From Simiduia litorea (GTDB lineage Bacteria; Pseudomonadota; Gammaproteobacteria; Pseudomonadales; Cellvibrionaceae), in the NCBI RefSeq assembly GCF_042853465.1, contig NZ_AP031497.1, forward strand, positions 4,340,001 through 4,404,000: 64,000 nt of DNA. The letters are read 5' to 3'. Every line of letters begins with the position of its first letter. Positions within the stretch are counted from its first letter, which is position 1. Shown one piece after another: positions 36,513 to 45,902 of the stretch. The notes beneath the pieces were generated by a model. The model saw only the letters and a program-made list of their open reading frames with translations. It did no database searches and had not been told where the DNA came from. The position numbers and the translations under genes were made by a program.

Positions 36513-37655
36513 ATGCTAAACATAGAACTCGTTGATTCCATCGAAGCCATAGGCGCCAGTACTTGGCAGGGCTTATTGCAAAGCCGCTACCCCTTCGGCC
36601 AATTCGGTTTTTTACAGGCGCTGGAACAAACCGGCTGTGTTGGCTCGGCGTCTGGCTGGCTACCGCAGCACTTAGTCGTGAGGAATCCGTCCCAGCAGAT
36701 CATTGCCTGCGCGCCGCTGTATTTAAAACAACATTCTTGGGGCGAGTACATTTTTGACTGGGCTTGGGCCGAGGCATTTCAACGAGCCGGCAGGCCTTAT
36801 TACCCAAAACTGGTTGCCGCCATTCCCTTCACGCCGGCCTGGGGCCCACGCCTATTCGGCCAGCTGCCAAAAGATGAATTGCTCTACGTGCAGCAATGGC
36901 TAGAGCAACACAGTGACCATAAACAGCTGAGTAGCCTGCACTGGCTATTGCCAGAAGCGGCTGCGAGCGCCCAGTTAAGCGCCCGGTGGGCACAAAGAGA
37001 AACGGCTCAATTCCACTGGTTTAACCATGACTTTCAAGATTTTAGCGAATTTTTAGCCACATTTAACGCCAGAAAGCGAAAATCACTGTTGCGCGAACGA
37101 CGCAAAGTATTCGAGCAAGGCGTCACCCTTGTCCGCAAATGTGGCGCCGACATCAGTGCCGCCGATTGGCGTGTTTTCTATCACTGCTACCACACCACCT
37201 ACTTGAAACGATCAGGCCGCGCCGGCTACCTCAATTTTGATTTTTTCCAACGCCTAGGCGAGGTCATGCCTGACCAATTGATGATGGTGCTCGCCCAACG
37301 CGACCAAGAAACTATCGCCGCGGCCTTGTGCTTTTTTGATGATCAAACACTCTACGGCCGCTATTGGGGCTGTCTAGAAGAGGTGGAATGCCTGCACTTT
37401 GAGGCTTGCTACTATCAAGGCATAGAGTTCGCCATCGAGCGCGGTCTGACGCGGTTTGACCCGGGCGCCCAAGGCGAGCACAAGATCCAACGCGGCTTCG
37501 AGCCGGTGGCGGTTTACTCCAACCACTACATCAAAGACGCCGACGCACGCGCCGCCATTAATCACTTCATCGCCGAGGAGCGCAACCAAACCCAAAGCTA
37601 CCTAAATGCCGCTCGGGATCTATTGCCGTTCAAACAAGCCCAACAACCCAGCTAA
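36513..37655 (+). CDS. FemAB-like acyltransferase (peptidogalycan biosynthesis/DUF482, GNAT fold)
   Basis: The 380-residue protein is of the FemAB_like/DUF482 type (COG3146): an N-terminal half with FLQALEQTGCVGSASGWLPQHL, then WGEYIFDWAWAEAFQRAG, PFTPAWGPRL, SSLHWLLPEA and a C-terminal GNAT half with RKRKSLLRERRKVFEQG, YLKRSGRAGYLNFDFF and FDPGAQGEHKIQRGFEPV. The reaction is not known in this family; the fold suggests transfer of an acyl or aminoacyl group. It lies 51 nt after phoR but the link to phosphate control is unproven. Confidence 0.83.
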   Translation: MLNIELVDSIEAIGASTWQGLLQSRYPFGQFGFLQALEQTGCVGSASGWLPQHLVVRNPSQQIIACAPLYLKQHSWGEYIFDWAWAEAFQRAGRPYYPKLVAAIPFTPAWGPRLFGQLPKDELLYVQQWLEQHSDHKQLSSLHWLLPEAAASAQLSARWAQRETAQFHWFNHDFQDFSEFLATFNARKRKSLLRERRKVFEQGVTLVRKCGADISAADWRVFYHCYHTTYLKRSGRAGYLNFDFFQRLGEVMPDQLMMVLAQRDQETIAAALCFFDDQTLYGRYWGCLEEVECLHFEACYYQGIEFAIERGLTRFDPGAQGEHKIQRGFEPVAVYSNHYIKDADARAAINHFIAEERNQTQSYLNAARDLLPFKQAQQPS

Positions 37656-37720
37656 GCCATTCAGCTTGCAACTCAAGGCCTTTAGCTTCTCCTGTAAACT
37701 GTAAGCTCATTGTCCTGTCG

Positions 37721-38335
37721 TCAAGCTTTCCGCCACACCAACAAGCGATTATTTGCCGGCATTTCGTTATCTTCTAAAGCCTGTAAATGCGCCAGCTGCG
37801 CGAGATATTGAATCTTTTCAAAATCCCGAATACCTCGCTCGGGGTCTTGCGCCTTTAGCCAAACATCAAAGCGCTCGTTACTCTCGCTGGTATAGCTGCC
37901 GCCATAATTCATCGGTCCATAAAGCACAAACAAACCGCCGGTGGATAACTGTGCACCGACCTTAGCAAACAGCTGCTCAACACTAGGCCAAGCCATAATA
38001 TGTGCCGTATTAGCCGAGTAAATAGCGTCAATTGCCGGTAATTCAGGCCAAGGTTCGTTCACATCAAGCACAAAGGGCCCGCGTAGGTTGGGTAAATCGT
38101 ACTCCGCCATCCACAGGCGAATACCCGCGTGATGCTCTTCGAGGTCGCTCGCTAACCACGTCACATCCGGGAGCGACTTAGCGAAATGCACGGCGTGTTG
38201 ACCTGTGCCACTACCCACCTCCAAGACGGTCTTAGCGCCATCTAACAGGCGCCGCAAGTGCTTCAGAATAGGCGCTCTATTGTTCTGGCAGGCTTGCGAA
38301 AAAGGCTTAAGATCGAGAGATTCCACAGACAACAC
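37721..38335 (-). CDS. class I SAM-dependent methyltransferase, DUF938 family
   Basis: The 204-residue protein has a Rossmann SAM-binding motif TVLEVGSGTGQHAVHFAKSL, followed by VTWLASDLEEHH and FVLDVNEPWPELP, IYSANTAHIM and FVLYGPMNYGG, all typical of the DUF938 family. The N-terminal SQACQNNRAPILKHL is the conserved substrate-side helix. The substrate has not been identified. It ends downstream of the FemAB-like gene, convergent with it. Confidence 0.87.
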   Translation of the reverse strand: MLSVESLDLKPFSQACQNNRAPILKHLRRLLDGAKTVLEVGSGTGQHAVHFAKSLPDVTWLASDLEEHHAGIRLWMAEYDLPNLRGPFVLDVNEPWPELPAIDAIYSANTAHIMAWPSVEQLFAKVGAQLSTGGLFVLYGPMNYGGSYTSESNERFDVWLKAQDPERGIRDFEKIQYLAQLAHLQALEDNEMPANNRLLVWRKA

Positions 38336-38370
38336 CTAGTTATTGTTCTTAAGGGCGTCGATATACGCGA

Positions 38371-39204
38371 CTACAGCTTAGCGATATATTTCGACAAGCT
38401 CTCAAATTTAGCAGGATCATGGTCAACAAAGCGAATAGTGATTTTAATCAACCGCGTGTCCATTCGCGCCTCGGCCGCTTGTAGACTGCTGATATAGCCA
38501 TTTACTCGCGCCACAGCGTTACCATCAACATCGGTGATATCTAGCACGGCAGACTCAAACAAAACCGGGAGCTGATCGGTGCGTTGGACGATTCCGTTCA
38601 AAGCTTGGAGCGAGAGTTCGCGGATTAAGCAGTCCATTTGTTGACCCGCCAAACGCAATTGCGCCATGCCTTTTTTCGACTTAGCTGGGGCTTTAGCAAC
38701 CGCCGGCTTAGCCTTAGGTGCAAAGGCATCGGCACCGGATGCGGCCGCTGGCTTACCGGTAAGCGCTTCAATAGAGCCGAAGGCCACGCCTTGGGCGCCG
38801 CCCGCGGGCCGGCTAACGGCATCGATACCCAAGCGTTTCAATTGTTTCGACACTTTAGTCATCAGCTCGTCAGGGGTAAACGGCTTGACGAGGTAGTCCG
38901 ACACGCCGGCTTGCACCGCCTTCACCACAAACTCCCGATCACCTCGACTGGTAACCATGACAAAGGGGGTTTTCGCGTGGGCATCGGCGCCTCTCACCCA
39001 GTGCAACAATTCCTCGCCAGACATGCCGGGCATTTCCCAATCCGACAAGATAATATCGACACTTTGCTTTTTTAAGATCGCAACCGCTCGCTGACCATCG
39101 GCAGCGTCGAACAAGGTGACACCCGGAAGCAGCGCCCTTAGGTTCTTCTTCACCATATCGCGAATAAAACTGGCGTCATCGACCACCAGAATACGTGCAG
39201 ACAT
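38371..39204 (-). CDS. response regulator with C-terminal PilZ-like region
   Basis: The 277-residue protein has a receiver domain: ILVVDDASFIRDMV, IILSDWEMPGMSGEE (phospho-Asp near 57) and VSDYLVKPFTPDEL. An Ala/Pro/Lys-rich linker (about residues 135-185) joins it to a C-terminal domain of about 90 residues with CLIRELSLQALNGIVQ and VLFESAVLDITDVDG, compatible with a PilZ-like or related beta-barrel. A regulator of this make-up precedes phoU in pseudomonads. The output is unknown. No partner kinase is adjacent. Confidence 0.8.
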   Translation of the reverse strand: MSARILVVDDASFIRDMVKKNLRALLPGVTLFDAADGQRAVAILKKQSVDIILSDWEMPGMSGEELLHWVRGADAHAKTPFVMVTSRGDREFVVKAVQAGVSDYLVKPFTPDELMTKVSKQLKRLGIDAVSRPAGGAQGVAFGSIEALTGKPAAASGADAFAPKAKPAVAKAPAKSKKGMAQLRLAGQQMDCLIRELSLQALNGIVQRTDQLPVLFESAVLDITDVDGNAVARVNGYISSLQAAEARMDTRLIKITIRFVDHDPAKFESLSKYIAKL

Positions 39205-39277
39205 TCCACAACCCCTACATAAGCTTTAACGTATAGCCTAGCAGGCAAGTGCGCAGCGGGCCGACTTGGATGGGGGT

Positions 39278-39622
39278 TTATGCGTAGGCTGAGACAGGTT
39301 GATTCACTAACAGCGCATTATTCAAACAGCGGCCGAGCTGTTTACTATCGGCCAACCACGCGAGGGGGACGGGGAAAAACTGGCTATCGACATTCACACC
39401 GGTGGGCTTTAACGGGCGTATGCCCGGCAATAATTCGGCGGCAACTTGATGGCCTAGCTGTAAATACAGGGTGTTATTGACGATTAAGCCAACCAATTGA
39501 CCGTGATAACTAATGCTAACAGCGTTAAAGCGATGACGAGTCTCGACCGTGGCGGTGCGGTTTCCACCCGCTTTCTGTAGTTGCGCGATAACATAGTCTA
39601 CAAACGCAAGATCTTGCTGCAT
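39278..39622 (-). CDS. small protein, possibly related to the TfoX N-terminal domain
   Basis: The 114-residue protein has the pattern FVDYVIAQLQKAG ... VSISYHGQLVGLIVNNTLYLQ, which resembles the TfoX N-terminal fold (helix, Gly-rich strands, then the Leu-Tyr-Leu strand). Key family residues such as the Met-Phe-Gly-Gly turn are missing, so this is only a weak match. It stands alone between the response regulator and yaaA. No signal peptide or membrane segment is seen. A function cannot be given. Confidence 0.5.
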   Translation of the reverse strand: MQQDLAFVDYVIAQLQKAGGNRTATVETRHRFNAVSISYHGQLVGLIVNNTLYLQLGHQVAAELLPGIRPLKPTGVNVDSQFFPVPLAWLADSKQLGRCLNNALLVNQPVSAYA

Positions 39623-39864
39623 GGGTCACTCCATTGGCTCTGCAGGGCAATCTTTCGCGCTGCAAATAGTAACTGGGGTGACTGCGTTTACCCGTTATTA
39701 TGGTTGTTGGCTGCAAGTAACTAAACGCTGTAGGGCATTCAGATTTAGCTGCAGCCAGAGAGGCAAATCCACCGTGCCGCTACATTACCAGCCCGGAAAA
39801 AGCGCGCAAGACGGATTTGGTCTAAAAAACACCTTAAACTATTTCAAATAGACTATCGCTTTGG

Positions 39865-40641
39865 CTAGCTACCCAGTTTACGCTTGAACACCCATTCCGT
39901 ATCGCTCGAGCTAGCCGCATCAAACTGATAGCCATCGCTATCAAATGCTTTAAGCTCCTCCACCTCGGTTAATTGGTTTTCAATAACATAAGCGGCCATC
40001 AAACCCCGCGCTTTTTTGGCGAAGAAGCTAATAATTTTATATTGACCATTCTTATAATCTTTAAACACTGGGGTAAGGATAGGTTTATTCAGTTGGCTTT
40101 TTTTCACCGCACGAAAGTATTCCGCCGAGGCGAGATTAACAAGCACATCGCTGCGGCTCGCTTGCAGTTGGGTATTCAGGGCCTGAGTAATCTTGTCGCC
40201 CCAAAACGCATATAGATCAGCACCTACTGGATTAGAAAATTTCGTTCCCATCTCTAATCGGTAGGCTTGCATTAAATCCAAGGGCCGCAATAAGCCATAT
40301 AGGCCTGATAAAATTCGTAAATGTTTTTGTGCAAAGGTACGCGCCTTTGCGTCGAAACTTTCGGCGTCCAAGCCCGTATAGACATCGCCTTTAAAAGCCA
40401 ACATTGCAGGCTTTGCGTTGCTTTCGTCGAAAGGTAACTGCCACGCGTGAAAACGATCAAAATTCAACGTGCCGATCTTATCGCTCACACTCATCAACGC
40501 AGAAATATCGTGGGGAGATAATTTTTTTAGGCCATTGATCAGCGTTTGAGAGTAGTCGAGGAAATCCGGTTGCGTCGTTTTCGCGATTTTCCAAGCAGTG
40601 TCAAAGTCTAAGGTTTTTGCCGGCGAGATAACCAATAACAT
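39865..40641 (-). CDS. yaaA: peroxide stress protein YaaA
   Basis: The 258-residue protein begins MLLVISPAKTLDFDTAW, and has SDKIGTLNFDRFHAW, PAMLAFKGDVYTGLDA, HLRILSGLYGLLRPLDLMQA, YRLEMGTKF and NLASAEYFRAV, all diagnostic of YaaA (DUF328). YaaA of Escherichia coli binds DNA and lowers intracellular free iron during hydrogen peroxide stress. It is part of no obvious operon other than the DUF4265-like gene 15 nt upstream on the same strand. Confidence 0.95.
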   Translation of the reverse strand: MLLVISPAKTLDFDTAWKIAKTTQPDFLDYSQTLINGLKKLSPHDISALMSVSDKIGTLNFDRFHAWQLPFDESNAKPAMLAFKGDVYTGLDAESFDAKARTFAQKHLRILSGLYGLLRPLDLMQAYRLEMGTKFSNPVGADLYAFWGDKITQALNTQLQASRSDVLVNLASAEYFRAVKKSQLNKPILTPVFKDYKNGQYKIISFFAKKARGLMAAYVIENQLTEVEELKAFDSDGYQFDAASSSDTEWVFKRKLGS

Positions 40642-40656
40642 TACTAATTTCCAACT

Positions 40657-41133
40657 TTATTCAGGCGCGAGTATAGATTGCCACCAATTCAACGGTGTTT
40701 TGCCATCTTGGGGGTCGTAAACATTGCCGTACAGCCACATGCACTCTTCATCGAGGCAATCATTTAAGATATCTTCAATAACGCTAAAGCCCAAACTCAC
40801 ATGCACGCTGTAAACCAACATACGCGGCGTTTCAATATCCAGTTCACCGCCCAATTTTTCTAATGCAGGTGTCAGTTGTTCGGCAACGGCCTTGATATCA
40901 TCGCGAGAAAACACCCGGACGCACACATTGCCACTGCGACGCACAATCTCAAATTCCTGAGATTGTTCATCAAATTGAATATTGTCGCCACTGGCCAAGC
41001 CTTTAACAAACGCTGGGGACTTTACTAGCTGTAAGCTTTGATCTTCATTAACCCGCACCTGAACTTTTTCGGCAACGGGCTGACCTTGGGGGTTAAGACC
41101 GGCAAAAATTTCGATCACTTGAAGGGCGTTCAT
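40657..41133 (-). CDS. DUF4265 domain protein
   Basis: From the ATG at 41133 the protein has 158 residues and begins MNALQVIEIFAGLNPQGQPV. It has a small N-terminal beta domain (VQVRVNEDQSLQLVKSPAFV, GDNIQF) and a C-terminal half with VYSVHVSLGFSVIEDILNDC and a conserved tryptophan-containing end, TPLNWWQSI. This matches DUF4265; no role is known. The longer frame to 41208 is not conserved. It ends 15 nt before yaaA. Confidence 0.75.
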   Translation of the reverse strand: MNALQVIEIFAGLNPQGQPVAEKVQVRVNEDQSLQLVKSPAFVKGLASGDNIQFDEQSQEFEIVRRSGNVCVRVFSRDDIKAVAEQLTPALEKLGGELDIETPRMLVYSVHVSLGFSVIEDILNDCLDEECMWLYGNVYDPQDGKTPLNWWQSILAPE

Positions 41134-41238
41134 GGCATATCCTAAAACAGTTACGGTAGGCGAATGGCGGGGGATTATAAGGCAAAGCGTGGATCTAACC
41201 CAATGCACTGTCTCTAGTGTCGCTAGGACACTCGCTAG

Positions 41239-41466
41239 TCATCGGCTACGGCAGACGTAGGAGCCCAGGTCGCGCTTGCGGCGCTCGCACTCGCGACGTA
41301 AGTTTTCGCACGCGGTGGCCTTCCCGGGGGCTGTGGGCTTCTTTTCGAGACAATAGTCATAGCGCTCGGACAGCTCGAAGTCTGACATTCTCTCGATCCG
41401 CGAGGGTTCACAGGCCACAAGCAACACAACCGTAGCGAACAAAATAAGCAGGGGAGCTGGGGTCAC
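41239..41466 (-). CDS. small lipoprotein
   Basis: The 75-residue product has a lipoprotein signal peptide: LLILFATVVLLVAC, with the lipobox Cys at about residue 19. The mature part is charged and has four more cysteines (YDYCLEKK, TACENLRREC, SYVCRSR). The cysteines could form two disulfides in the periplasm. It lies between the DUF4265 gene and phoU. Function unknown. The overlapping frame at 41235-41429 lacks these features. Confidence 0.7.
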   Translation of the reverse strand: MTPAPLLILFATVVLLVACEPSRIERMSDFELSERYDYCLEKKPTAPGKATACENLRRECERRKRDLGSYVCRSR

Positions 41467-41566
41467 AGGCCAATCCGAACTGAAGACAATGCCCCATTAT
41501 ACGTAGTTAGGCGGCGCCTGCTAGATTTGCTCACAAACTCACGCTGGCACAGTTGTGCTAATGAAG

Positions 41567-41600
41567 CCGCCAAACACCTCAACACCGAGGTGCTTGGCGG
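41567..41600 (-). terminator. stem-loop downstream of phoU
   Basis: A long hairpin (CCGCCAA, one mismatch, CACCTC against GAGGTG and TTGGCGG) lies 11-45 nt after the phoU stop. It lacks a T run on the minus strand, so it may act in mRNA stabilisation rather than as an intrinsic terminator. Confidence 0.5.
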
Positions 41601-41611
41601 TCGGCAGGAGC

Positions 41612-42331
41612 TTACGACTTCTTATGTAATTTGGCTTCGGCCTCATCCAGACTGATATGTCGAATATCCAGCCCACGCACCAAATAGATAACATGCTCGC
41701 AAATATTGCGCACATGATCGCCGATGCGCTCTAAGGCTCGCAGCGCCCATAGCACGTTCATCACCCGGGAAATTTCGCGCGGGTCTTCCATCATGTAGGT
41801 CACTAGCTCGCGCATGGCGGTTTTATATTCGCGATCCACCAACTCATCAGCTTCGACAACCTTTAGCGCCGCATCGGCGTCAAAGCGAGCAAAGGCGTCT
41901 AGACCCTGATTCATCATAGCCGCCACACTCGCGCCGATATGGCGAAGTTCGCTGGCTCCGCGGCTGTTAGTGCCCGCACCGGATAATTCAATGGCCATCT
42001 TGGCGACTTTTTGCGCCTCATCACCAATCCGCTCGAGATCGCGAATGGCCTTAATCACGGCTAACACTAGACGTAAGTCCGACGCGGCTGGCTGTCGTCT
42101 CGCAAGCACTAAGGTGGCTTGCTCATCGAGTTCAATTTCAAACTCATCCACTTTATCTTCATTAACAATCACTTTCTCAGCCAGAGCAGTGTCTCCACTT
42201 TCTATGGCAGCAACGGCATCAGACACTTGCTGCTCCACCAAGCCACCCATTTCTAACATTTGGGTGCGCAACGCTTCCAACTCAGCATTAAATTGACGAG
42301 AAATATGACGATCGAGATTTAATTTATCCAC
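41612..42331 (-). CDS. phoU: phosphate signalling complex protein PhoU
   Basis: The 239-residue all-helical protein has the two repeat signatures: LRTQMLEMGGLVEQQVSDAV with VNEDKVDEFEIELDE, and AIKAIRDLERIGDEAQKVAK mirrored by ALRALERIGDHVRNICE. The Glu/Asp residues in both bind metal clusters. PhoU links the Pst transporter to PhoR and represses the Pho response when phosphate is ample. It is the last gene of pst operon, 14 nt after pstB. Confidence 0.96.
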   Translation of the reverse strand: MDKLNLDRHISRQFNAELEALRTQMLEMGGLVEQQVSDAVAAIESGDTALAEKVIVNEDKVDEFEIELDEQATLVLARRQPAASDLRLVLAVIKAIRDLERIGDEAQKVAKMAIELSGAGTNSRGASELRHIGASVAAMMNQGLDAFARFDADAALKVVEADELVDREYKTAMRELVTYMMEDPREISRVMNVLWALRALERIGDHVRNICEHVIYLVRGLDIRHISLDEAEAKLHKKS

Positions 42332-42344
42332 AGCTACTGCTCCA

Positions 42345-43160
42345 TCAGCCGAAGCGGCCAGTTATATATGCTTCTGTTAAGGCATGATCGGGGTTGGTGA
42401 AAACTTTTTCCGTTTCATTCACTTCAATCAACTTACCCAAATGGAAATAGGCCGTGCGATGCGACACCCGCGCCGCCTGTTGCATCGAGTGAGTGACGAT
42501 AGCAATAGTAAAGTTTTCACTCAACTCGGCGATTAGTTCTTCAACCTTAGCCGTCGCAATAGGATCAAGTGCCGAGCAGGGCTCATCCATTAAGATGACT
42601 TCTGGGCTCACAGCAATAGTGCGCGCAATACATAAGCGCTGCTGTTGGCCACCGGACAGACCCGTGCCCGGACCGTGCAATCGATCTTTCACTTCATTCC
42701 ATAAACCCGCTTTGCGCAACGAGGTTTCGACGATTTCATCGAGTTCTGTACGTCGTGTTGCAAGACCGTGCACCTTAGGGCCGTAAGCAACATTATCGTA
42801 AATGCTTTTTGGAAACGGGTTAGGTTTTTGAAACACCATGCCGACGCGCGCGCGCAAGGGCACGACATCCAAACTTGGGTCATATATATCTTGCGACTCC
42901 AACATCAACTTACCCTGTACACGGCAGATATCGATAGTGTCGTTCATACGATTCAGGCAGCGTAAAAACGTCGATTTACCACAGCCCGATGGCCCAATCA
43001 TAGCAATCACTTGGTTGCGGCCAATATCGAGATCAACACCAAATATCGCCTGCTTGTCGCCATAGAAAACATCGACTCCTCGCATAGACATTTTTGGATC
43101 ATTCAAAAGCGGTGTGCCAACGGTCATTTCATGCGTGGCACTTTGTTCTGCAATATTCAT
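42345..43160 (-). CDS. pstB: phosphate ABC transporter ATP-binding protein PstB
   Basis: PstB powers phosphate import through PstCA. Walker A is GPSGCGKST, the Q loop lies in MVFQKPNPFPKSIYDN, the signature is LSGGQQQRLCIARTIA, Walker B is VILMDEPCSALDP, and the switch His is in AIVTHSMQQAARV. I chose the ATG at 43160 (271 residues) because AAGAGTG stands 8 nt upstream; the ATG at 43187 would add nine residues (MTYVVKSET) without a clear binding site. pstA ends upstream at 43213. Confidence 0.93.
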   Translation of the reverse strand: MNIAEQSATHEMTVGTPLLNDPKMSMRGVDVFYGDKQAIFGVDLDIGRNQVIAMIGPSGCGKSTFLRCLNRMNDTIDICRVQGKLMLESQDIYDPSLDVVPLRARVGMVFQKPNPFPKSIYDNVAYGPKVHGLATRRTELDEIVETSLRKAGLWNEVKDRLHGPGTGLSGGQQQRLCIARTIAVSPEVILMDEPCSALDPIATAKVEELIAELSENFTIAIVTHSMQQAARVSHRTAYFHLGKLIEVNETEKVFTNPDHALTEAYITGRFG

Positions 43161-43212
43161 TGTTTCACTCTTAACTACATAGGTCATGAGAAAGATTAGA
43201 ACTCAGGCTGAA

Positions 43213-44496
43213 TTACCAGCGGCGTTCGAGTTTACGGCGCAACAAGACCGCAAGGGTGTTCATTAAAAATAAGAATCCTAATAACACCATAATGGCGGCT
43301 GAGGTTTTTTCAACAAACGCGCGCTCTGGGCTATCGGCCCACAAGTAAATTTGTACCGGTAGCGCTGTCGCCGCATCCATAATGCCGCCCGGCACATCGA
43401 CAACAAATGCCACCATGCCAATCATCAACAACGGCGCTGTTTCACCTAAGGCCTGCGCCATACCAATGATGGTGCCGGTTAACATACCTGGCATGGCGAG
43501 CGGCAATACGTGGTGTAAAACCACTTGCATTTTCGACGCGCCAAGACCCAGTGCGGCTTCGCGAATCGACGGCGGTACCGCTTTAATCGCTGCGCGACTT
43601 GAGATGATAATGGTGGGTAACGTCATTAAGGTTAAAACCAAGCCACCGACTAACGGAATGGAGCGCGGCATTTCGAAAAAGTTGATAAAAATTGCCAAAC
43701 CCAGCAAACCAAAAATAATTGACGGCACAGCGGCTAGGTTATTGATATTGACTTCAATTAAATCCGTCCATCGATTCTTCGGCGCATATTCTTCCAGGTA
43801 AACTGCCGCTGACACGCCAATCGGAAAAGACAACAATAAGGTTACCAGCACGGTAAAAAATGAGCCCGCTGCTGCACCTAAAATACCCGCCATTTCCGGC
43901 TCGCGTGAATCACCGCTGGTAAAAAAGGTGGTATTAAACGATGTACGCAAGGCCTGCTTGTCTAATAAGCCATTTAACCACGTCAGTTGCTGTTCACTTA
44001 AACGACCCGTAAATGCCTCTTTACCATCGGCGCTACGGCTTTTAAACCAGGTGTCGACATCATCGTCTGCCAACAGCCAAAACCCTTGCATTGTATTTAG
44101 CAATTCGGGGTTAGCTTTTAACGTATCTCGGAGACTGTAACTTGCGCCACTGCTAATTAGCGCCGAAGCCGCCCGTTTGTCGCGACGATCAGTAATATTT
44201 AACTCTTGGTACAAGGAGCGCTTTATTTGACCTTCGAAATCCGCCATTAAATAGACGTCTTTACGCTCTAAATCGGTAAGACCAAGATCTTGTGCATTGA
44301 GGTCCACCGATAAATATATTTCCGTAGACAAAAAGCCCTTATAGCCTTTGCCGATGATGTCTGTAAACAGAACCACCACACAGGTTAAGCCAAATAGCAC
44401 AGACGCAATGCCGTACCAGCGAAAACGTTTTTCGGATCGATAGCGCTTGGCCAAGTTCCGATTAACAATATCAATGGTTGATTCATTTTTACTCAT
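43213..44496 (-). CDS. pstA: phosphate ABC transporter permease PstA (long form)
   Basis: The 427-residue permease is longer than the roughly 300 residues of Escherichia coli PstA. After the first helix (about residues 23-46) there is a periplasmic insert of about 150 residues (ISLYLSVDLNAQDLGLTD and onwards) before the conserved membrane core. The core has the EAA loop AVPPSIREAALGLGASKMQV, LEEYAPKN, and GMAQALGETAPLLMIG. The start overlaps the pstC end by 8 nt, so the two are likely coupled. Confidence 0.93.
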   Translation of the reverse strand: MSKNESTIDIVNRNLAKRYRSEKRFRWYGIASVLFGLTCVVVLFTDIIGKGYKGFLSTEIYLSVDLNAQDLGLTDLERKDVYLMADFEGQIKRSLYQELNITDRRDKRAASALISSGASYSLRDTLKANPELLNTMQGFWLLADDDVDTWFKSRSADGKEAFTGRLSEQQLTWLNGLLDKQALRTSFNTTFFTSGDSREPEMAGILGAAAGSFFTVLVTLLLSFPIGVSAAVYLEEYAPKNRWTDLIEVNINNLAAVPSIIFGLLGLAIFINFFEMPRSIPLVGGLVLTLMTLPTIIISSRAAIKAVPPSIREAALGLGASKMQVVLHHVLPLAMPGMLTGTIIGMAQALGETAPLLMIGMVAFVVDVPGGIMDAATALPVQIYLWADSPERAFVEKTSAAIMVLLGFLFLMNTLAVLLRRKLERRW

Positions 44497-45886
44497 ATTG
44501 TTCTCGGTATTTTTTCACAACGTGTAACGCAACAAAGTTTAATGCCAAAGTTGTTACAAAAAGCATTAGCCCTAATGCAAAAGCCGCCAGAGTTTTCGGA
44601 CTATCAAACTCTTGGTCGCCCACTAACAAGGTAACAATTTGCACGGTTACCGTGGTTACTGACTCGAGAGGGTTAGCTGTAAGTTTGGCCGCTAGGCCCG
44701 CGGCCATAACCACAATCATAGTTTCGCCAATGGCGCGCGATACCGCTAATAAAATACCACCAACCACACCAGGCAATGCCGCCGGTAACACCACCTTTTT
44801 AACGGTTTCTGACGTGGTCGCTCCCAATGCCAGTGAGCCATCCCTAAGCGATTGCGGTACAGCAGTGATAACGTCGTCGGCAAGAGAAGAAATAAAAGGG
44901 ATGATCATGACGCCCATCACGAGACCTGCGGCCAAAGCGCTTTCGCTCGAGGCAGATAGGCCTAAACTAAAGCCCGCATCCCGCACCATGGGGGCAACGG
45001 TTAACGCCGCAAAGAAACCATAAACTACGGTTGGAATACCGGCCAGAATTTCTAACATCGGCTTAACAACCAAGCGAACCGTCTTGTTGGCGTATTCCGC
45101 CAAATAGATCGCGGCCATTAAACCAACCGGAACGGCAACCACCATAGCAATTAAGGAGATAAGCATGGTGCCGGCAAACAAGGGCACAGAGCCAAATGCA
45201 CCAGAGCTGCCTACCTGATCCTCTCGCATAGCCATTTGAGGGCTCCATTGAGTACCGAATAAGAACTCAATAGGCGAGATGGATTTAAAAAATTGTAGCG
45301 ATTCAAATAGCACGCTCAATACAATACCAATCGTAGTGAAAATCGCTAAACACGAACACGTTAGAAGCGCAAAACTAAAGGCTGTCTCTACTTTTTGGCG
45401 GGCGCGCAAGGTTGGCGAAACGCGGCTCCAACCAAACAACAAACCAAGAATCGAAACGCTTAACAAGGTACCAGTTAAAGCCAATTGATTAATGTTTAAA
45501 ATGGCTTTTAAGCTTTCTGCGGCACTCAGCATTTCAGCGGATTGACCATCCGAGCTTAAGTGACCTTGGGACAAATTAGTAATCGTATTAAGCAACAGGC
45601 CAACGTCAGAGCTAGAGAGACCCTGCTGTACTTCTGATAAACGATCTATCACTAGCCATTGAATAATTTTACCATCCAATAGTTGCCACAAGCCCAACAC
45701 GAGCAAACAGGGCAGGGCGCACCAAAGCGCCGTCAACATACCGTAGTAAAACGGCAGTGATGCTAGGCGGCTAGTTCCACCAATAGCCTGCGATTGCAGT
45801 ACCGAACGCCCGCGTCCTAATACAAAGGCAAAAGCAAAGAGGGCTAAGAGTATTGTCGCTAAGGTTATAGGCTGCATAAATTCCAT
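44489..45886 (-). CDS. pstC: phosphate ABC transporter permease PstC (long form)
   Basis: The permease has about 465 residues, against about 320 in Escherichia coli. An extra N-terminal helix pair and a periplasmic segment (DRLSEVQQGLSSSDVGLLLN) precede the transport core, which has FLFGTQWSPQMAMRED, VPVGLMAAIYLAEYA, AGIPTVVYGFFAAL and the EAA loop AVPQSLRDGSLALGATTSET. The start is not certain: ATG at 45886 and 45877 and TTG at 45895 are all possible. It pairs with PstA. Confidence 0.9.
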   Translation of the reverse strand: MEFMQPITLATILLALFAFAFVLGRGRSVLQSQAIGGTSRLASLPFYYGMLTALWCALPCLLVLGLWQLLDGKIIQWLVIDRLSEVQQGLSSSDVGLLLNTITNLSQGHLSSDGQSAEMLSAAESLKAILNINQLALTGTLLSVSILGLLFGWSRVSPTLRARQKVETAFSFALLTCSCLAIFTTIGIVLSVLFESLQFFKSISPIEFLFGTQWSPQMAMREDQVGSSGAFGSVPLFAGTMLISLIAMVVAVPVGLMAAIYLAEYANKTVRLVVKPMLEILAGIPTVVYGFFAALTVAPMVRDAGFSLGLSASSESALAAGLVMGVMIIPFISSLADDVITAVPQSLRDGSLALGATTSETVKKVVLPAALPGVVGGILLAVSRAIGETMIVVMAAGLAAKLTANPLESVTTVTVQIVTLLVGDQEFDSPKTLAAFALGLMLFVTTLALNFVALHVVKKYREQYE

Positions 45887-45902
45887 CGTTCTCAATAAAA
45901 CA

